DNA of 36,665 nt from a virus. The DNA is taken from the IMG/VR virus record IMGVR_UViG_3300044800_000058, positions 1 to 36,665 of that record, one strand, 5' to 3'. A model generated the notes under the pieces. That model had not been told where the DNA came from, did not search any database, and worked only from the letters and a program-made list of their open reading frames with translations. Shown here in pieces: positions 29,068 through 35,725 of this stretch. The position numbers and the translations under genes are program-made. How positions within the stretch are numbered: position 1 is the stretch's first letter; each line of letters starts with the position of its first letter.

Positions 29068-30812
29068 ACCGATCTGATTACATCTTCACCCTTTGCCGCT
29101 CGTTCATCAAATCCTGACGCCACCACCTGCTCGATAATGCCGCAAGCCATGACGGCACTGATTATCCCGTCTATTCGGCCGGTGGACCGGGACTTGTCGT
29201 ACTTCTTGTTCTTCGCCGCATCCTCTATCGCGACCACGTTCGCCGCATTCCATGTAAGGCAGGGATTCCCATCATGCCGGAGCGTGCCTTCAATTAGTTT
29301 CGTCTCAAAGACCTTAATAGCGGGACTCATAGACTGAAACCCCTGGCCGAATTCTATTAACTCTGGTAATTCAGCTCCAATTCGCACCAATTCTTTTTCA
29401 AAATTCTTGTAACCCCAGCGGTCGTAAGCAATCTTTTGAACCTTGAATCCGGCACAGATGTCCACGATATCTGGAATTACAAACTCATATTCGATGGTTT
29501 TCCGGTCAATTGCCTTGATAAATCCGGCATCACGCCACGCAACATAGGGCACGCGGTCCTGATCGGTCTTCTTAACAATACCGATCCCAGGGATCCAGAA
29601 CCAAACCTTGAGCCGCCAAAAGAGATCATCAATGCCAGGTTCGAATAAAAGTGCAAATGACGTGAGGTCCTTGACCGCCGAAAGGTCCAAACCGCCCCAG
29701 CATCGCCGACCCTTCAAAATATCAATCGCATAATCCTTATCCTGGCACGCAAACCAGACGTCCTTCCCAATGGCGGGATTCTCTGCCTCTGTCCACTGAC
29801 AGAAGCACAGGCGCTTTACCGTTGCCATCTTGGAGGGCATTCCCTGCGCCTCTCTGACCTGGGCGCGAATGTAATCATACCCAGGCAGTCCATATTCGAG
29901 AGATGGATTGACCTTCGGCCACAAGGATTCATCGGTAAGATATTTATCGTCTTCCAAATCTTCGTCGTCGAGTGAACAGATGTATGAGAAAAATTCATCA
30001 TTCTCGATTTGCTCACAGGCCACTTTCACGCCAAGGTCATGGTATTCCCAACAGATAGATGTTTTGTCATGTCCAGAATTGGTGATCATAACCGAAAGGG
30101 GCTGACGGCGGAACTTAAAACCGGCGCGCAGCATTTCAATTATCGTTCCGTCCCGGTGTTCGTGTATCTCGTCCAGGAGGGCCATGTGCGGGCGAGGACC
30201 AGACTGGCCTTTCTTCTCACTCGAAATAACACGGAAGAATGATCCTTTTTCGAGGTATGCGAGGTTCCAGCGAAGCGCACCCGCACCGGATGCTGTAAGT
30301 CGCGCCTGCAGTTCAGGAGATTGATCATAAAAAGCCACAGCATCACGGAAGAGAACCATCGCCTGATCGCGAAACGTTGCCGCAGCGTAGATCTCGGCAC
30401 GTGACTCATTGTCAGCGACAAGCCCCTTCAGGCCGATGCCGGCACAGAGGGGACTTTTGCCCGATCCTTTTCCGCTTTCTATGTAGCAAACCCTGAAGCG
30501 GCGCATGCCATCGCCCTCGCGCTTCCAGCCAAAGACGCTGCCAACGATAAAGGCCTGCCAGGGGAACAAAATAAAAGGCTTGCCCTCATATTGACCGCCA
30601 TTCAAACAGAGGATCGTCTCAAAGAAGGCAATCGCTTCAGCGGCTTCGTGCTCGTCATAATAAAATCCTCGCCCTGCGGTGTTCTTCAGGTCATTACGGT
30701 GACGCTGACAGGCAGCTGTCACGTATGGACCAGCGGGAATCTCTCCAGAGAACACCATCTGGGCATAGGCGGTCGCACGGTCGCTGGACTTCTTTTCTTT
30801 TTTGCCCTTCAC
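29064..30812 (-). CDS. Terminase large subunit (582 aa)
   Basis: ATPase: ILFPWQAFIVGSVFGWKREG leads to the Walker A loop ESGKGSGKS (about residues 112-120). The Walker B DEIHEH follows at about 214-219. Nuclease: an RNase H-like core starts with GGLDLSAVKDLTSF (first Asp near 376), then IAYDRWGYKNF (near 461-471), and a final acidic loop GRIDGIISAVMACG near the C-terminus. This is the HK97/P27-associated TerL type that cuts at cos or pac sites and pumps DNA into the prohead. It is coupled by ATGA to the small subunit upstream. An HNH gene near the small terminase is typical of phages with cohesive ends. Confidence 0.94.
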   Translation of the reverse strand: MKGKKEKKSSDRATAYAQMVFSGEIPAGPYVTAACQRHRNDLKNTAGRGFYYDEHEAAEAIAFFETILCLNGGQYEGKPFILFPWQAFIVGSVFGWKREGDGMRRFRVCYIESGKGSGKSPLCAGIGLKGLVADNESRAEIYAAATFRDQAMVLFRDAVAFYDQSPELQARLTASGAGALRWNLAYLEKGSFFRVISSEKKGQSGPRPHMALLDEIHEHRDGTIIEMLRAGFKFRRQPLSVMITNSGHDKTSICWEYHDLGVKVACEQIENDEFFSYICSLDDEDLEDDKYLTDESLWPKVNPSLEYGLPGYDYIRAQVREAQGMPSKMATVKRLCFCQWTEAENPAIGKDVWFACQDKDYAIDILKGRRCWGGLDLSAVKDLTSFALLFEPGIDDLFWRLKVWFWIPGIGIVKKTDQDRVPYVAWRDAGFIKAIDRKTIEYEFVIPDIVDICAGFKVQKIAYDRWGYKNFEKELVRIGAELPELIEFGQGFQSMSPAIKVFETKLIEGTLRHDGNPCLTWNAANVVAIEDAAKNKKYDKSRSTGRIDGIISAVMACGIIEQVVASGFDERAAKGEDVIRSV

Positions 30813-31288
30813 CTAAAGAATCGCTCCCTACCTTCTTTTTTTGGCTGTTCATTCCCGGAAGTCTTCTCCACCTTCCGCGCACTCGCAGGAGTCAAGCCGA
30901 GTTCAATCAATAGCGACTGTGCCTGTCGCCATGCCGCCCTTCTTTGGGAGACCTCTGGTCTAGCTTTTAATATTTTGTCACCAAAGGAATTAGACGTTAC
31001 ATAAGAAAAAGATGGGCTTCCGTCTTCTGTGGTGAGTACCCTATTACAAAGTTCTGCTTCTTCGTGTGCCTGGGCGCATATGGCAATAATCTCCGTATGC
31101 GTCTTCGATGCCCAACCCTCCATGCGTTTAACAAATAACTTAAAAATTTGCTTCGCCCGCTTACTGAGTGCCTTCGGCGGCTTTGGCAAATCGGTTGATG
31201 GTTGTGGATGCTGCTTCCCATGGCGGTCCTTGCGGTAGGTACCATTAAGAAGATGTACGTTTGTTGGTTTCTCTTTTCTGCCTTTCAT
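30809..31288 (-). CDS. Terminase small subunit, P27 family (159 aa)
   Basis: The N-terminus MKGRKEKPTNVHLLNGTYRK followed by PPKALSKRAKQIFKLFVKRM is the P27/Terminase_4 signature (M-x-G-R-x-x-x-P-x-x-x-x-x-L-x-G ... P-x-x-L-x-x-x-A-x-x-x-W/F). A central helix region (TEIIAICAQAHEEAELCNRV) and a basic C-terminus follow. It recognises the packaging site and delivers DNA to the large subunit. Ribosome binding site AAGGTGATTAT. The upstream ~190-base gap holds a G/C homopolymer and a broken zinc-ribbon frame. Confidence 0.9.
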   Translation of the reverse strand: MKGRKEKPTNVHLLNGTYRKDRHGKQHPQPSTDLPKPPKALSKRAKQIFKLFVKRMEGWASKTHTEIIAICAQAHEEAELCNRVLTTEDGSPSFSYVTSNSFGDKILKARPEVSQRRAAWRQAQSLLIELGLTPASARKVEKTSGNEQPKKEGRERFFR

Positions 31289-31396
31289 ATAATCACCTTA
31301 ATCCTAAAATCTAATTTTGACATGTTGCGAAGAGAGCTGCTCGTACGGTTTTTTTTGGAAAAATTTTCAAGATTTTTTGCCCCCCCCCTGCCATGT
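31289..31396. other. Low-complexity gap upstream of small terminase; possible cos neighbourhood
   Basis: This stretch holds no supported gene. It has unusual homopolymers: eight T at 31349-31356, six T at 31373-31378 and nine C at 31380-31388 (nine G on the minus strand), plus a small inverted repeat GAAAA/TTTTC. Placement between the HNH gene and the small terminase is where cohesive-end phages often carry cos; nothing here proves it. Confidence 0.3.
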
Positions 31397-31487
31397 TCAA
31401 GGCTCTAGTAATAACTTCTCCTTCGTTGCTTTTCCAATTTCACAACCTGCGCATTCATCCCCCGCATTTCGGGCAATGCTTAATCAT
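31397..31487 (-). pseudogene. Frameshifted mini zinc-ribbon gene
   Basis: The minus strand starts MIKHCPKCGG and stops at TGA. If one G is removed from the run of five (TGCGGGGGATGAATGC), the frame continues as DECAGCEIGKATKEKLLLEP to a stop at 31397. That gives a 29-residue zinc ribbon with C-P-K-C and C-A-G-C knuckles. The ATG overlaps the end of the membrane-protein gene. Either the gene is broken, or the G run contains a sequencing or assembly error. The presence of a second C-x2-C in the shifted frame argues that it was once one gene. Confidence 0.55.
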
Positions 31488-31773
31488 GGCGTTTTTCTCT
31501 GTCAATTATTCTTATAAGTTTGCCACCTGCGCCTGTGGGATTGATAATGCTCGTTTGTCCGCCCCGTTTCCTATCCAGTTCTTTTTGTATGTCGTTAATT
31601 GAGAATCCAACGCCGCCACCCATCTTGACCATTCTACAACTGAGCTCTTCAAGTTCGGGAAAAACCTTAAGTCGCAAATGCCTCTGCATTAATCCAACGC
31701 CGCAAATCAGACCAAGAACGAATGAGCCGAAAACTATAAGCATGATTACAATGATTAGAAGAAAAATTGTCAT
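31480..31773 (-). CDS. Small membrane protein with an N-terminal TM segment (97 aa)
   Basis: The first 30 residues are strongly hydrophobic (IFLLIIVIMLIVFGSFVLGL), a single membrane anchor with the C-terminus likely in the cytoplasm. The rest is basic and partly disordered (DIQKELDRKRGGQTSIINPT). The start has GAGGTGAGTT before it and is spaced just after the HNH gene. Not recognised; possibly an early moron gene. No signal cleavage site. Confidence 0.65.
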   Translation of the reverse strand: MTIFLLIIVIMLIVFGSFVLGLICGVGLMQRHLRLKVFPELEELSCRMVKMGGGVGFSINDIQKELDRKRGGQTSIINPTGAGGKLIRIIDREKRHD

Positions 31774-31776
31774 AAC

Positions 31777-32115
31777 TCACCTCCAATGATGTCTTTCATC
31801 CACGGGTACTCCGTCCACATCGCAATCCCCTACGGGTTTACCGCTTGTCTTGTGGCCAAACCCGCCGTCCTGTCGCGCCGTCTTTACCGAATGACAGGTC
31901 TCACATAAATTCTGATGGTTTGTCGGTTCCCAGAACAATGGATCGTCTGGGCCACTTACCGGAACGACATGATCGACGTGGCCGCCTACCTTGACAATGC
32001 CACGCTTAAAGCAGTCCGCACAGAGTGGATGGTTCTTTCGGAACCTTCTAGAATATCTAGCCCACCGTGAAGTATAGCCGCGTTCTTGTGCGGATAACCT
32101 ACTTTTGATTGGCAT
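31777..32115 (-). CDS. HNH endonuclease next to terminase (112 aa)
   Basis: The core NHPLCADCFKRGIVKVGGHV, DHVVPVSGPDDP and NHQNLCETCHSVKTARQ has the full zinc-binding and catalytic layout (C-x2-C ... H-x-D-H-V-x-P ... N-x-x-x-L-C-x-x-C-H). This is the terminase-associated HNH type (HK97 gp74-like), which stimulates TerL cutting at cos. The start at 32115 has AAAGGGAAAAG before it; the longest frame, to 32145, overlaps the preceding gene more. The C-terminal tail is Gly/Asp-rich (GDCDVDGVPVDERHHW). Confidence 0.87.
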   Translation of the reverse strand: MPIKSRLSAQERGYTSRWARYSRRFRKNHPLCADCFKRGIVKVGGHVDHVVPVSGPDDPLFWEPTNHQNLCETCHSVKTARQDGGFGHKTSGKPVGDCDVDGVPVDERHHWR

Positions 32116-32281
32116 TCTTTTCCCTTTCCTTTGCGAGTGCGTCATGCAGATCCATAATGTCGTTCAATTGCCGGTTGATGATCTTCTGTTGTTCATTCAG
32201 TTGTGTATCTTGATAGACGACACGATTCTGCAGGGCAACGATAACCTCCTGGACGGTTTCTATATGGATTCGTTTCGTCAT
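32099..32281 (-). CDS. Small coiled-coil protein (60 aa)
   Basis: The product (MTKRIHIETVQEVIVALQNR) is a single amphipathic helix with regular hydrophobic spacing (IINRQLNDIMDLHDALAKER), ending in Lys/Asn. The ATG at 32281 has GGTGGAG before it and overlaps the stop of the small membrane-protein gene (ATGA). It overlaps the HNH gene by 17 bases. The longer frame upstream is the membrane gene in another frame and is not part of it. Function unknown. Confidence 0.6.
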   Translation of the reverse strand: MTKRIHIETVQEVIVALQNRVVYQDTQLNEQQKIINRQLNDIMDLHDALAKEREKNANQK

Positions 32282-32403
32282 TTGAATACTCCACCCCAGA
32301 CCATTAGCAGGGTTATAATCAATGCAATTAATACGATCGCGATGTAGGCTTTTGCTGCTAGTATCCATCTTCTACGATGCCTGACTGTCGGGAATTGGAT
32401 CAT
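32278..32403 (-). CDS. Very small membrane protein (41 aa)
   Basis: The frame starts 3 bases after the replication gene's stop and ends in an ATGA overlap with the next gene. The peptide has a basic N-terminus (FPTVRHRRRW) and a single membrane segment (AYIAIVLIALIITLLMVWGG), a clean positive-inside arrangement. Too short for family assignment, but the TM pattern, the overlap and a modest ribosome binding site (ATAGGGTGAGAA) support it as a gene. Confidence 0.6.
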   Translation of the reverse strand: MIQFPTVRHRRRWILAAKAYIAIVLIALIITLLMVWGGVFK

Positions 32404-32406
32404 TTC

Positions 32407-33162
32407 TCACCCTATCCTGCTTGCGAGTTCTTTGACGCGCTTCATATTCTCAATCCTATCTGCCTCACTGATCTCCGGCATTTCTTCTGAGATGTATTCT
32501 TTCGGCTTCATAATGGGTATAATTGCCAGAGTCTTCGTTGGGGGTGTGAAATTTCTTTTCTCCCAGTTCCTGACCGCCGCCTTCCAATCTTTCATTTTAT
32601 TTTTGCCTACCATCCAACCGTTTGAAGTGTAATGGTCAATAAATGCCTGAGGGTCTATTGAGTTGTTGCGTTCTTTGCAATATCCGGAAACCTCTTGAAG
32701 CATAGGAGGGACAAAAGGCGCAGTCCTTTTTCCCTTATCTTTATTCTTTGAAACTGTAACTGAAACTGAAGAAGGGACGTGACGTTTCCGTGACGGCGGC
32801 GTTACTTCGGCGTTAGGGCCTTCCTTTCCCCTGAACCTTCTTTGTCTTAACCTATTATGTTCCCTGTCTTTTTCATCTTGCATCATGCGCCGTGACCAGA
32901 GCGTTACATAGCCGTTAGCCTCACGCTGTCCAGAGGCAATTTTTTCATTTAATAGATAATCAATAATGCGATTGGTGGTATCAATATCCTTATTTAAAAT
33001 AACGGCCCATCGTTCAGGTCTTAATGTTAATCTGCCCCTTTGTGGAGCCCACCACATGCGGCAACAAAACCTCTGCCATGCACCCTCGATTTCAATGTCG
33101 TGATCATCGAGATCGCGCTGCCAATCACCGGGATAAAAAAGGTAGGCGGGATTTTTCCCCAT
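32407..33162 (-). CDS. Replication initiation / replisome organiser-like protein (251 aa)
   Basis: The N-terminus NPAYLFYPGDWQRDLDDHDI followed by EGAWQRFCCRMWWAPQRGRL is the DUF1376/YdaU-like pattern (P-x-x-x-F-Y-P-G-D-W) of phage replication initiators. The middle is basic and linker-like (REHNRLRQRRFRGKEG). The C-terminus FIDHYTSNGWMVGKNKMKDW, then KAAVRNWEKRNF, is the DnaD/replisome-organiser-type segment that recruits host helicase loaders. The ATG at 33162 overlaps the methyltransferase stop (TGATG). The phage origin may lie within or near this gene, but no iterons are seen in it. Confidence 0.8.
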   Translation of the reverse strand: MGKNPAYLFYPGDWQRDLDDHDIEIEGAWQRFCCRMWWAPQRGRLTLRPERWAVILNKDIDTTNRIIDYLLNEKIASGQREANGYVTLWSRRMMQDEKDREHNRLRQRRFRGKEGPNAEVTPPSRKRHVPSSVSVTVSKNKDKGKRTAPFVPPMLQEVSGYCKERNNSIDPQAFIDHYTSNGWMVGKNKMKDWKAAVRNWEKRNFTPPTKTLAIIPIMKPKEYISEEMPEISEADRIENMKRVKELASRIG

Positions 33163-34079
33163 CAAATCACCCTATACTCGGTTTCTAACATTGCCTTCAT
33201 AATCTGATATGCTACTTGTGGAACTATCGCGTTTCCAAGTGCTTTAAGTCTGTGTACCCTATCGGATACCCCATCATCCACTCGACAAAGGCGGGTTGCA
33301 ACTTCAAGCCACGGTTCTTGCCAATGACCACTCCTACTGATGGGGAGTATTCCCCGTGTGGCTTCGTGTCCCGGCTCTGCCCGGATGCCCCCGGCGTTGG
33401 CAGAATTGCATCGCAATATTTCGGGCGTTTTGAACTGTGAAGCTTCGCTTGAACCATATCCTGCATCGTCACCATTGAATCGGTCGGTGTCGGGAGCATG
33501 GCAATCTGTCTGCCCAAATTCAACCCCCTGCTTCCCTCTCCATTTTTCTGTTTCCTTCTGCCAGTTTCCGTTAGTTCGCAATCCGATTCCACTTCCTGGG
33601 TGTTCGGTGTTGAAAGCAACAATCCATACCCTGTCCCTTCTGTGCGGGGCGTTGACGGCACAAGCTGGAATAATAAATGTCTGTGTCTCGTATTGAAGCC
33701 CCTCCAAGTCAAATAGACATTGGTCGAGTTCCATATTGATGATTCCAGCAACATTCTCCCCAATGACCCAAGTGGGCCTTGCTTCCGATATAACTCTGAG
33801 CATTTCCGGCCAGATTGCACGGTCATCTTCCTTGCCTCGTCGCTTCCCGGCGCAACTGAACGGCTGGCAGGGGAATCCTCCGGTGAGAATAAAGGGGCGT
33901 TCTCCTGCCCATTTGAATGTTTTGATGTCATCATGTATTGGTACCCCCTTAAAGTTCTTCCGCAAAACCTTCTGGCAAAATTTATCTATTTCTACAAATT
34001 GAATTGTCTCAATCCCCGCCCACCTTGCGGCGAGAGCAAAGCCGCCAATGCCACTAAATAAATCAATATGGTTATACAA
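33162..34079 (-). CDS. dcm: DNA (cytosine-5-)-methyltransferase (305 aa, TTG start)
   Basis: All main C5-methyltransferase motifs are present: motif I DLFSGIGGF (residues 6-14), motif IV GGFPCQPFS with the catalytic Cys near 71, motif VI ENV near 108-110, motif VIII PHRRDRVW near 145-152, and motif X ALGNAIVP near 285. The target recognition region (about 170-265) is variable. The enzyme would methylate phage DNA to evade host restriction; no partner restriction enzyme gene is seen. The start is a TTG overlapping the upstream TAA region and gives the family N-terminus. A second long reading frame overlaps most of the gene and is listed separately. Confidence 0.92.
   Translation of the reverse strand: MYNHIDLFSGIGGFALAARWAGIETIQFVEIDKFCQKVLRKNFKGVPIHDDIKTFKWAGERPFILTGGFPCQPFSCAGKRRGKEDDRAIWPEMLRVISEARPTWVIGENVAGIINMELDQCLFDLEGLQYETQTFIIPACAVNAPHRRDRVWIVAFNTEHPGSGIGLRTNGNWQKETEKWRGKQGVEFGQTDCHAPDTDRFNGDDAGYGSSEASQFKTPEILRCNSANAGGIRAEPGHEATRGILPISRSGHWQEPWLEVATRLCRVDDGVSDRVHRLKALGNAIVPQVAYQIMKAMLETEYRVI
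33224..33934 (-). CDS. Long overlapping ORF in another frame of the methyltransferase gene (236 aa)
   Basis: This frame lies in the +1 register relative to the methyltransferase. It opens with an ATG and encodes a product with motifs I remember from annotated phage proteins: RKMTVQSGRKCSELYRKQGP, LGSLGRMLLESSIWNSTN, and a C-terminal LQPAFVEWMMGYPIGYTDLK like the L-x-P-x-F-V-E-W-x-M-G-x-P-x-G-W-T-D-L ending of a phage protein family. It may be truly dual-coding, or conserved only because the methyltransferase frame is conserved. No strong ribosome binding site was found. Treat it as a candidate. Confidence 0.4.
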   Translation of the reverse strand: MMTSKHSNGQENAPLFSPEDSPASRSVAPGSDEARKMTVQSGRKCSELYRKQGPLGSLGRMLLESSIWNSTNVYLTWRGFNTRHRHLLFQLVPSTPRTEGTGYGLLLSTPNTQEVESDCELTETGRRKQKNGEGSRGLNLGRQIAMLPTPTDSMVTMQDMVQAKLHSSKRPKYCDAILPTPGASGQSRDTKPHGEYSPSVGVVIGKNRGLKLQPAFVEWMMGYPIGYTDLKHLETR

Positions 34080-34311
34080 CCCGATACTCTGTCAATCCCT
34101 GCCGGATATACTGGCAGTCATAGTCAAGTCCATGTTTTCTAAGATATGGCCGAATATCCGTTCTTAGTCTTGCCGTATCAACCTTCAGCGTATGGTGCAG
34201 CTCATGCAGTGTGATCCGCCCGTTCTCGCGCAGCCATTCATAGACGCGATGATTGCCCGTTCCCGGACGGTAAGGATTTGGCGGGAAAAATTGGAGTTCG
34301 GTTTGCGTCAT
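34072..34311 (-). CDS. Small HTH-like protein (79 aa)
   Basis: The ATG at 34311 overlaps the VRR-NUC stop (ATGA). The product contains PYRPGTGNHRVYEWLRENGR, ITLHELHHTLKVDTARLRTD, IRPYLRKHGLDYDCQ. This is a winged-helix-like unit (helix, turn, L-x-x-x-L-x-V-x-x-x-x-L-R-x-D-I) usual in small phage DNA-binding proteins. The C-terminal strand QYIRQGLTEYRVV would be the wing. The longer frame upstream overlaps VRR-NUC and is not needed. Confidence 0.65.
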   Translation of the reverse strand: MTQTELQFFPPNPYRPGTGNHRVYEWLRENGRITLHELHHTLKVDTARLRTDIRPYLRKHGLDYDCQYIRQGLTEYRVV

Positions 34312-34721
34312 ATCTTTTTCTTCTCGGGATCCAATATAAAACAGGCGACATGCCTTCCGGACCCACGCGGATTCACATAATTTGATTGACCGCATTTCCT
34401 ATTCTTATACTCCACAAATTTATCCTGCAGACCCAGGGCCTCGATCACGTCCTCGACGGATCTGGCGCAGACAACGACACCTCCATGAAGTTTGATCTCT
34501 GATAGGAACAGTGCCTGGGCATCACTTAATTTACCTTTGGGAGCCTTGCATTCGATTGCCAGCATTTTTCCGTCTGGCATGATTCCGAGAATATCCGCGA
34601 TTCCAGGCTTTGATCCCATGCCCTGCCATGCTTTCCAATGGTATATGCGTGCGTGGCTGAGCACGTCACGGATCTGGCGGGTGAGGATGCTTTCTGCTGT
34701 GGGCTTTCTATAGGGTCTCAT
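34308..34721 (-). CDS. VRR-NUC domain nuclease (137 aa)
   Basis: The core GMGSKPGIADILGIMPDGKM, LAIECKAPKGKLS and DAQALFLSEIKLHGGVVVCA contains the VRR-NUC signature: G-x-P-D/G-I-A-D-x-x, then an E-x-K motif (IECK) and Q-x-x-F-L. These phage nucleases act on branched DNA, possibly as Holliday junction resolvases that debranch DNA before packaging. The stop overlaps the next gene (ATGA). The start lies in an 11-residue leader's stop overlap. Confidence 0.88.
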   Translation of the reverse strand: MRPYRKPTAESILTRQIRDVLSHARIYHWKAWQGMGSKPGIADILGIMPDGKMLAIECKAPKGKLSDAQALFLSEIKLHGGVVVCARSVEDVIEALGLQDKFVEYKNRKCGQSNYVNPRGSGRHVACFILDPEKKKI

Positions 34722-34753
34722 TTACACCATTCTTTAAACGATAAGAGTTTCAT
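34718..34753 (-). CDS. Possible 11-aa leader peptide before VRR-NUC
   Basis: A 12-codon frame, MKLLSFKEWCK then TGA, ends in an ATGA overlap with the VRR-NUC start. Its first residues resemble the start of a longer phage protein (M-K-L-L-x-F-K-E-W), so it could be a remnant. Alternatively it couples translation. No strong ribosome binding site. Confidence 0.3.
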   Translation of the reverse strand: MKLLSFKEWCK

Positions 34754-34784
34754 TGGAAAGCCCCTGTCTGCAGGCGTATAATTG

Positions 34785-34976
34785 TTAGTCTGTTAGTAAA
34801 TCCTTCACGTTGTAGTCAAGGATTACAGCGATTTTTTCAAGGGTTTTTAAAGTAGTGGAACCATTGCCAAGCAAATCATAATATGCCTGCCGTGACATTT
34901 CCATTCGGCGTGACATTTCCATCTTGCTGATTTTGAGGCGTTTTCGTTCCCGTTCGATCTTTTGAATGTTAATCAT
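34785..34976 (-). CDS. Cro/CI-like HTH transcriptional regulator (63 aa)
   Basis: A compact XRE-type protein: MINIQKIERERKRLKISKME, MSRRMEMSRQAYYDLLGNGS, TTLKTLEKIAVILDYNVKDL. It has the HTH_3 arrangement (R-x-x-x-x-I-S-x-x-x-M-S-x-x-x-x-M-S-R-Q-x-Y-x-x-x-L-x-x-G ... T-L-x-K-I-A-x-x-L). The ribosome binding site GAGGGTG precedes the ATG. It is the first gene of the leftward unit, facing the divergent control region with three operator-like sites, which it probably binds. At 63 residues it is closer to Cro than to a full CI repressor; no self-cleavage domain is present. Confidence 0.85.
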   Translation of the reverse strand: MINIQKIERERKRLKISKMEMSRRMEMSRQAYYDLLGNGSTTLKTLEKIAVILDYNVKDLLTD

Positions 34977-35018
34977 GGTACACCCTCAATAACACAAATA
35001 CGGCTCATGTCAATATAT

Positions 35019-35080
35019 TTCTTGAAGAATTTTAGGGGCTGAAAATAGTTTGAAGAAATGTAAAGATTTTTCTTGACGAA
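35019..35080. promoter_or_regulatory. Three operator-like sites in the divergent control region
   Basis: The palindrome TTCTTGAAGAA (35019-35029; arms TTCTT/AAGAA around G) recurs as AGTTTGAAGAA at 35047-35057 (8 of 11 match) and TTCTTGACGAA at 35070-35080 (10 of 11). The third site covers the -35 hexamer of the rightward promoter. This arrangement of three related sites facing a small HTH gene is what a phage switch looks like. Confidence 0.65.
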
Positions 35081-35101
35081 CGAAAAGAATAGGCATATCC
35101 T
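35073..35101 (+). promoter_or_regulatory. Rightward early promoter (sigma70-like)
   Basis: TTGACG at 35073-35078 and TATCCT at 35096-35101 are separated by 17 bases. It precedes the plus-strand early operon. The -35 element lies inside the third operator-like site, so binding there should block it. Confidence 0.6.
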
Positions 35102-35277
35102 ATATTAAACAAAACCCGAAAAGTCGCTCTCTTTAAATCTCTTTCGCTCCTGACCGCATCCCGGCCATCCATCGCGACAGGCCGCTAAGGGATACGGCAA
35201 GGCGGATCGAGGTAGGGGCGAACCCGGGCGCGATCAGCGAGAGTCGGCGCCGGAGGTAGGGTTAGAAAGAAGACACA
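35102..35277 (+). other. Untranslated leader of the early operon, structured and GC-rich
   Basis: About 175 bases between the promoter and the first gene hold no coding frame I can support. They switch from AT-rich to GC-rich and contain short inverted repeats such as CGGCC/GGCCG (35162-35166, 35180-35184) and GGCGC/GCGCC (35227-35231, 35247-35251). A long leader could act in antitermination or regulation, but no known element was recognised. Confidence 0.35.
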
Positions 35278-35361
35278 ATGATCGAAAATTTATTACCAGT
35301 CTTTGTAATGTTCTTTTTAATCATGGCGGCTGCCCATGGGGCACAGAACCGGCTCCGGTGA
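35278..35361 (+). CDS. Mini membrane protein (27 aa)
   Basis: A 27-codon frame (MIENLLPVFVMFFLIMAAAH then GAQNRLR) has a single hydrophobic segment at residues 4-20 and a basic C-terminus. It follows GGAGGTAGGGTTAGAAAGAAGACACA, a moderate ribosome binding region. It is the first gene after the early promoter. Too short to classify. Confidence 0.5.
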   Translation: MIENLLPVFVMFFLIMAAAHGAQNRLR

Positions 35362-35408
35362 TCCGTTGCATGTTATGGGATTGCCCTGCCGCCATTAATC
35401 AAACCAAA

Positions 35409-35429
35409 GGGGCTGCCTCGTGCGGCCCC
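35409..35429 (+). other. Hairpin between early genes
   Basis: GGGGCTGC and GTGCGGCCCC form an 8-bp stem with one U-G pair and a 5-base loop, 10 bases before the ATG of the next gene. With GGAAAGGGG on its 3' side it may modulate ribosome access or transcript processing. No T run. Confidence 0.35.
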
Positions 35430-35439
35430 GGAAAGGGGA

Positions 35440-35724
35440 ATGATGTCAATCGAAATCTATCTCAAACTTTACACGTCTATTCTGTTCTGCGGGATCTACA
35501 CATTCTTTGTTTTGGCCGTTCTGATCCTCTTCGGCTTCTATGCGCTGAAATGGGTACAGGTCGGCATGAGGCTCATCAATCGACATTTTGAGAGAAAGAT
35601 GCGTGGCGGCCAGATTGTCAAGAAGATCAAGAAGGCAAAGGTAGCCCTGGTCAAGGCATTGTCTTTTGAGGATAGGAAGAAAATCGTTAAGACGAACGGG
35701 AAGAAGGCCGAGGAGGGAAAATAA
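35440..35724 (+). CDS. Early membrane protein with basic C-terminal tail (94 aa)
   Basis: Residues 10-38 form one long hydrophobic segment (LYTSILFCGIYTFFVLAVLI and onward). The C-terminal half is strongly basic (ERKMRGGQIVKKIKKAKVAL, DRKKIVKTNGKKAEEG). The positive tail would stay in the cytoplasm and may contact the membrane surface or nucleic acid. Start at 35440 or the next codon 35443; ribosome binding site GGAAAGGGGAA. Not recognised; early membrane proteins of phages can block superinfection. Confidence 0.6.
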   Translation: MMSIEIYLKLYTSILFCGIYTFFVLAVLILFGFYALKWVQVGMRLINRHFERKMRGGQIVKKIKKAKVALVKALSFEDRKKIVKTNGKKAEEGK

Positions 35725-35725
35725 T

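Noticed and set aside
30694-31245. Plus- and minus-strand short frames around terminase small subunit
   Set aside because: All overlap the P27-family gene or terminase large subunit in other frames and show no domains.
34986-35013. Leftward promoter for the regulator using TTGACA at 35008-35013 (minus strand)
   Set aside because: A good -35 is present, but the only -10 at legal spacing (TATTGA) lies within the ribosome binding region, leaving no room for a leader; the true start site could not be fixed.
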